Shown here one piece after another: positions 24,090 through 24,811 of a stretch of 24,811 nt of DNA. A program made the translations under genes and the position numbers. The stretch is from a virus, in IMG/VR virus record IMGVR_UViG_3300034682_000288, positions 1 to 24,811 of that record; one strand, given 5' to 3'. Every line of letters begins with the position of its first letter. The stretch's first letter is position 1. The notes beneath the pieces were generated by a model, which saw nothing but the letters and a program-made list of their open reading frames with translations, searched no databases and was not told where the DNA came from.

Positions 24090-24737
24090 TCAGTCTGCCG
24101 GATTCTTCAAGCCACGGCCAAGCAGGAAGATCTCGGACGATTTGTCGCGGCTGGCCTTCGGCTTGATCTGCTTCACGGTCTTGAATTCGGTCCGGAATTT
24201 TTCCAGGATTTGCGTGAAACCCATGTCTTTAAAACATTTAACCACCAGCGCACCGCCCGGCTTCAAATGAAGCTGCGAAAATTCGATCGCCAGGTCGATC
24301 AAATGTTCCATGCGCGCCGCATCGGCATGGCTGATACCCGACAAATTGGGCGCCATATCGGATAGCACAAGGTCGGCCTTGCGGCCGGACAGGACTTCGT
24401 CGAGCTGCGTCAGCACTTCTTCCTCGCGGAAGTCGCCTTGAATATATTGCACGTCCGCGATCGGCTCCATCGGCAGGATGTCGAGACCGACGATGGTGCC
24501 ATTGATGCCGCCGCCGTCGGCGCCGGCCAGCTTGCGCCGCGTGTACTGGGCCCAGCTACCCGGGGTGCAGCCGAGGTCGACGATCACCTGGCCGGGCCTG
24601 ATCAGCTTCTCCTGCTCGTCGATCTCCTTGAGCTTGTAGGCGGCGCGGGCACGGAAGCCTTCTTTCTGGGCCAGTTTGACGTACGGATCGTTAATGTGGT
24701 CGTGCAACCAGTTTTTGTTTAATTTGTTCTTGGCCAT
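24090..24737 (-). CDS. rlmE: 23S rRNA (uridine-2'-O-)-methyltransferase
   Basis: The 215-aa enzyme (also FtsJ/RrmJ) methylates U2552 of 23S rRNA in the large subunit using S-adenosylmethionine. The SAM-binding loop is [10 protein letters not shown] (53-62). The catalytic K-D-K-E set is visible: K35 in RAAYKL, D127 in LSDMAPN, K167 in VVKCF and E202 in SSEIFLLG. The length is normal (E. coli 209 aa). It lies upstream of ftsH as in E. coli and is divergent from yhbY. It is separated from ftsH by 239 bp, with a candidate separate promoter. Confidence 0.97.
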   Translation of the reverse strand: MAKNKLNKNWLHDHINDPYVKLAQKEGFRARAAYKLKEIDEQEKLIRPGQVIVDLGCTPGSWAQYTRRKLAGADGGGINGTIVGLDILPMEPIADVQYIQGDFREEEVLTQLDEVLSGRKADLVLSDMAPNLSGISHADAARMEHLIDLAIEFSQLHLKPGGALVVKCFKDMGFTQILEKFRTEFKTVKQIKPKASRDKSSEIFLLGRGLKNPAD

Positions 24738-24782
24738 TCGCGTAGAATACTGCTTTTATAGGTACATCAAAAAAGAATTGTT
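24738..24782. promoter_or_regulatory. Divergent rlmE-yhbY spacer, likely promoters
   Basis: This 45-bp AT-rich spacer separates two divergent genes and contains TAGAAT on + and TATAAA on -, both resembling -10 boxes. No well-spaced -35 box is obvious for either, so exact promoters cannot be assigned. Confidence 0.3.
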
Positions 24783-24811
24783 ATGATCAAACTTACACCG
24801 GCCGAGCGCAG
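24783..24811 (+). CDS. yhbY: Start of YhbY-type RNA-binding protein (partial)
   Basis: Only the first nine codons and part of the tenth are inside the window: MIKLTPAER. This matches the usual start of YhbY, a small CRM-domain protein associated with pre-50S ribosomal particles, and yhbY is commonly divergent from rlmE in proteobacteria. The call rests on this short start and on synteny. Confidence 0.6.

Overview
The window holds the right-hand part of a prophage (about 1-19340, all genes on +) next to a conserved chromosomal housekeeping block (about 19340-24811, almost all on -). The host looks like a GC-rich beta-proteobacterium of the Burkholderiales, most likely Oxalobacteraceae (Massilia/Duganella/Janthinobacterium-like). 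This rests on the order yhbY / rlmE-ftsH-folP-glmM, on the protein sequences as I remember the families, and on base composition. No database search was possible.

Prophage, left to right: small and large terminase subunits (212-1964), a large P22-type portal (1964-4072), two small unknowns, a terminator, scaffold (4690-5637), SU10-like major capsid protein (5647-6582), a terminator, a small conserved phage protein (6635-6952), a tailspike/fibre with an AT-richer body (6960-8804), a head-tail adaptor (8807-9442), two fibre-like tail proteins (9460-10844), a probable tail hub/stabilisation protein (10852-12417), a small virion-associated protein (12418-12687), and three large probable DNA-ejection proteins (12720-17434). 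After a UUCG-loop terminator comes a lysis cassette: holin-like protein, GH24 lysozyme without a signal peptide, a tiny lipoprotein and a DUF1353 protein. Two small unknown genes end the phage. No sheath, tube or tape-measure gene is present, so the virion should be short-tailed (podovirus-like). Integrase, repressor and replication genes are not here and must lie to the left.

Junction: the phage DNA runs into the 5' half of a tRNA-Arg(UCU) gene on the - strand, cut at the anticodon loop. This is a typical tyrosine-recombinase target, but the 3' half is not restored at this end. The cut gene still has its own promoter. Behind it stands an intact tRNA-Pro(UGG) with encoded CCA, promoter and terminator.

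Chromosome (- strand): rlmE, ftsH (with a candidate sigma-32 promoter), a strong terminator, then folP and glmM. A divergent gene that looks like yhbY starts at the right edge.

Points most worth a second look: the truncated tRNA-Arg at the attachment site; a 25-residue membrane-peptide reading frame with Shine-Dalgarno sequence and TATAAT on the strand opposite all late genes, beside the lysis cassette; the mixed head/tail architecture with a mosaic tailspike placed between capsid and adaptor genes; a lysis cassette with a lone lipoprotein and no visible inner-membrane spanin; and two genes (6635 and folP) whose start codons sit directly after terminator U-tracts.
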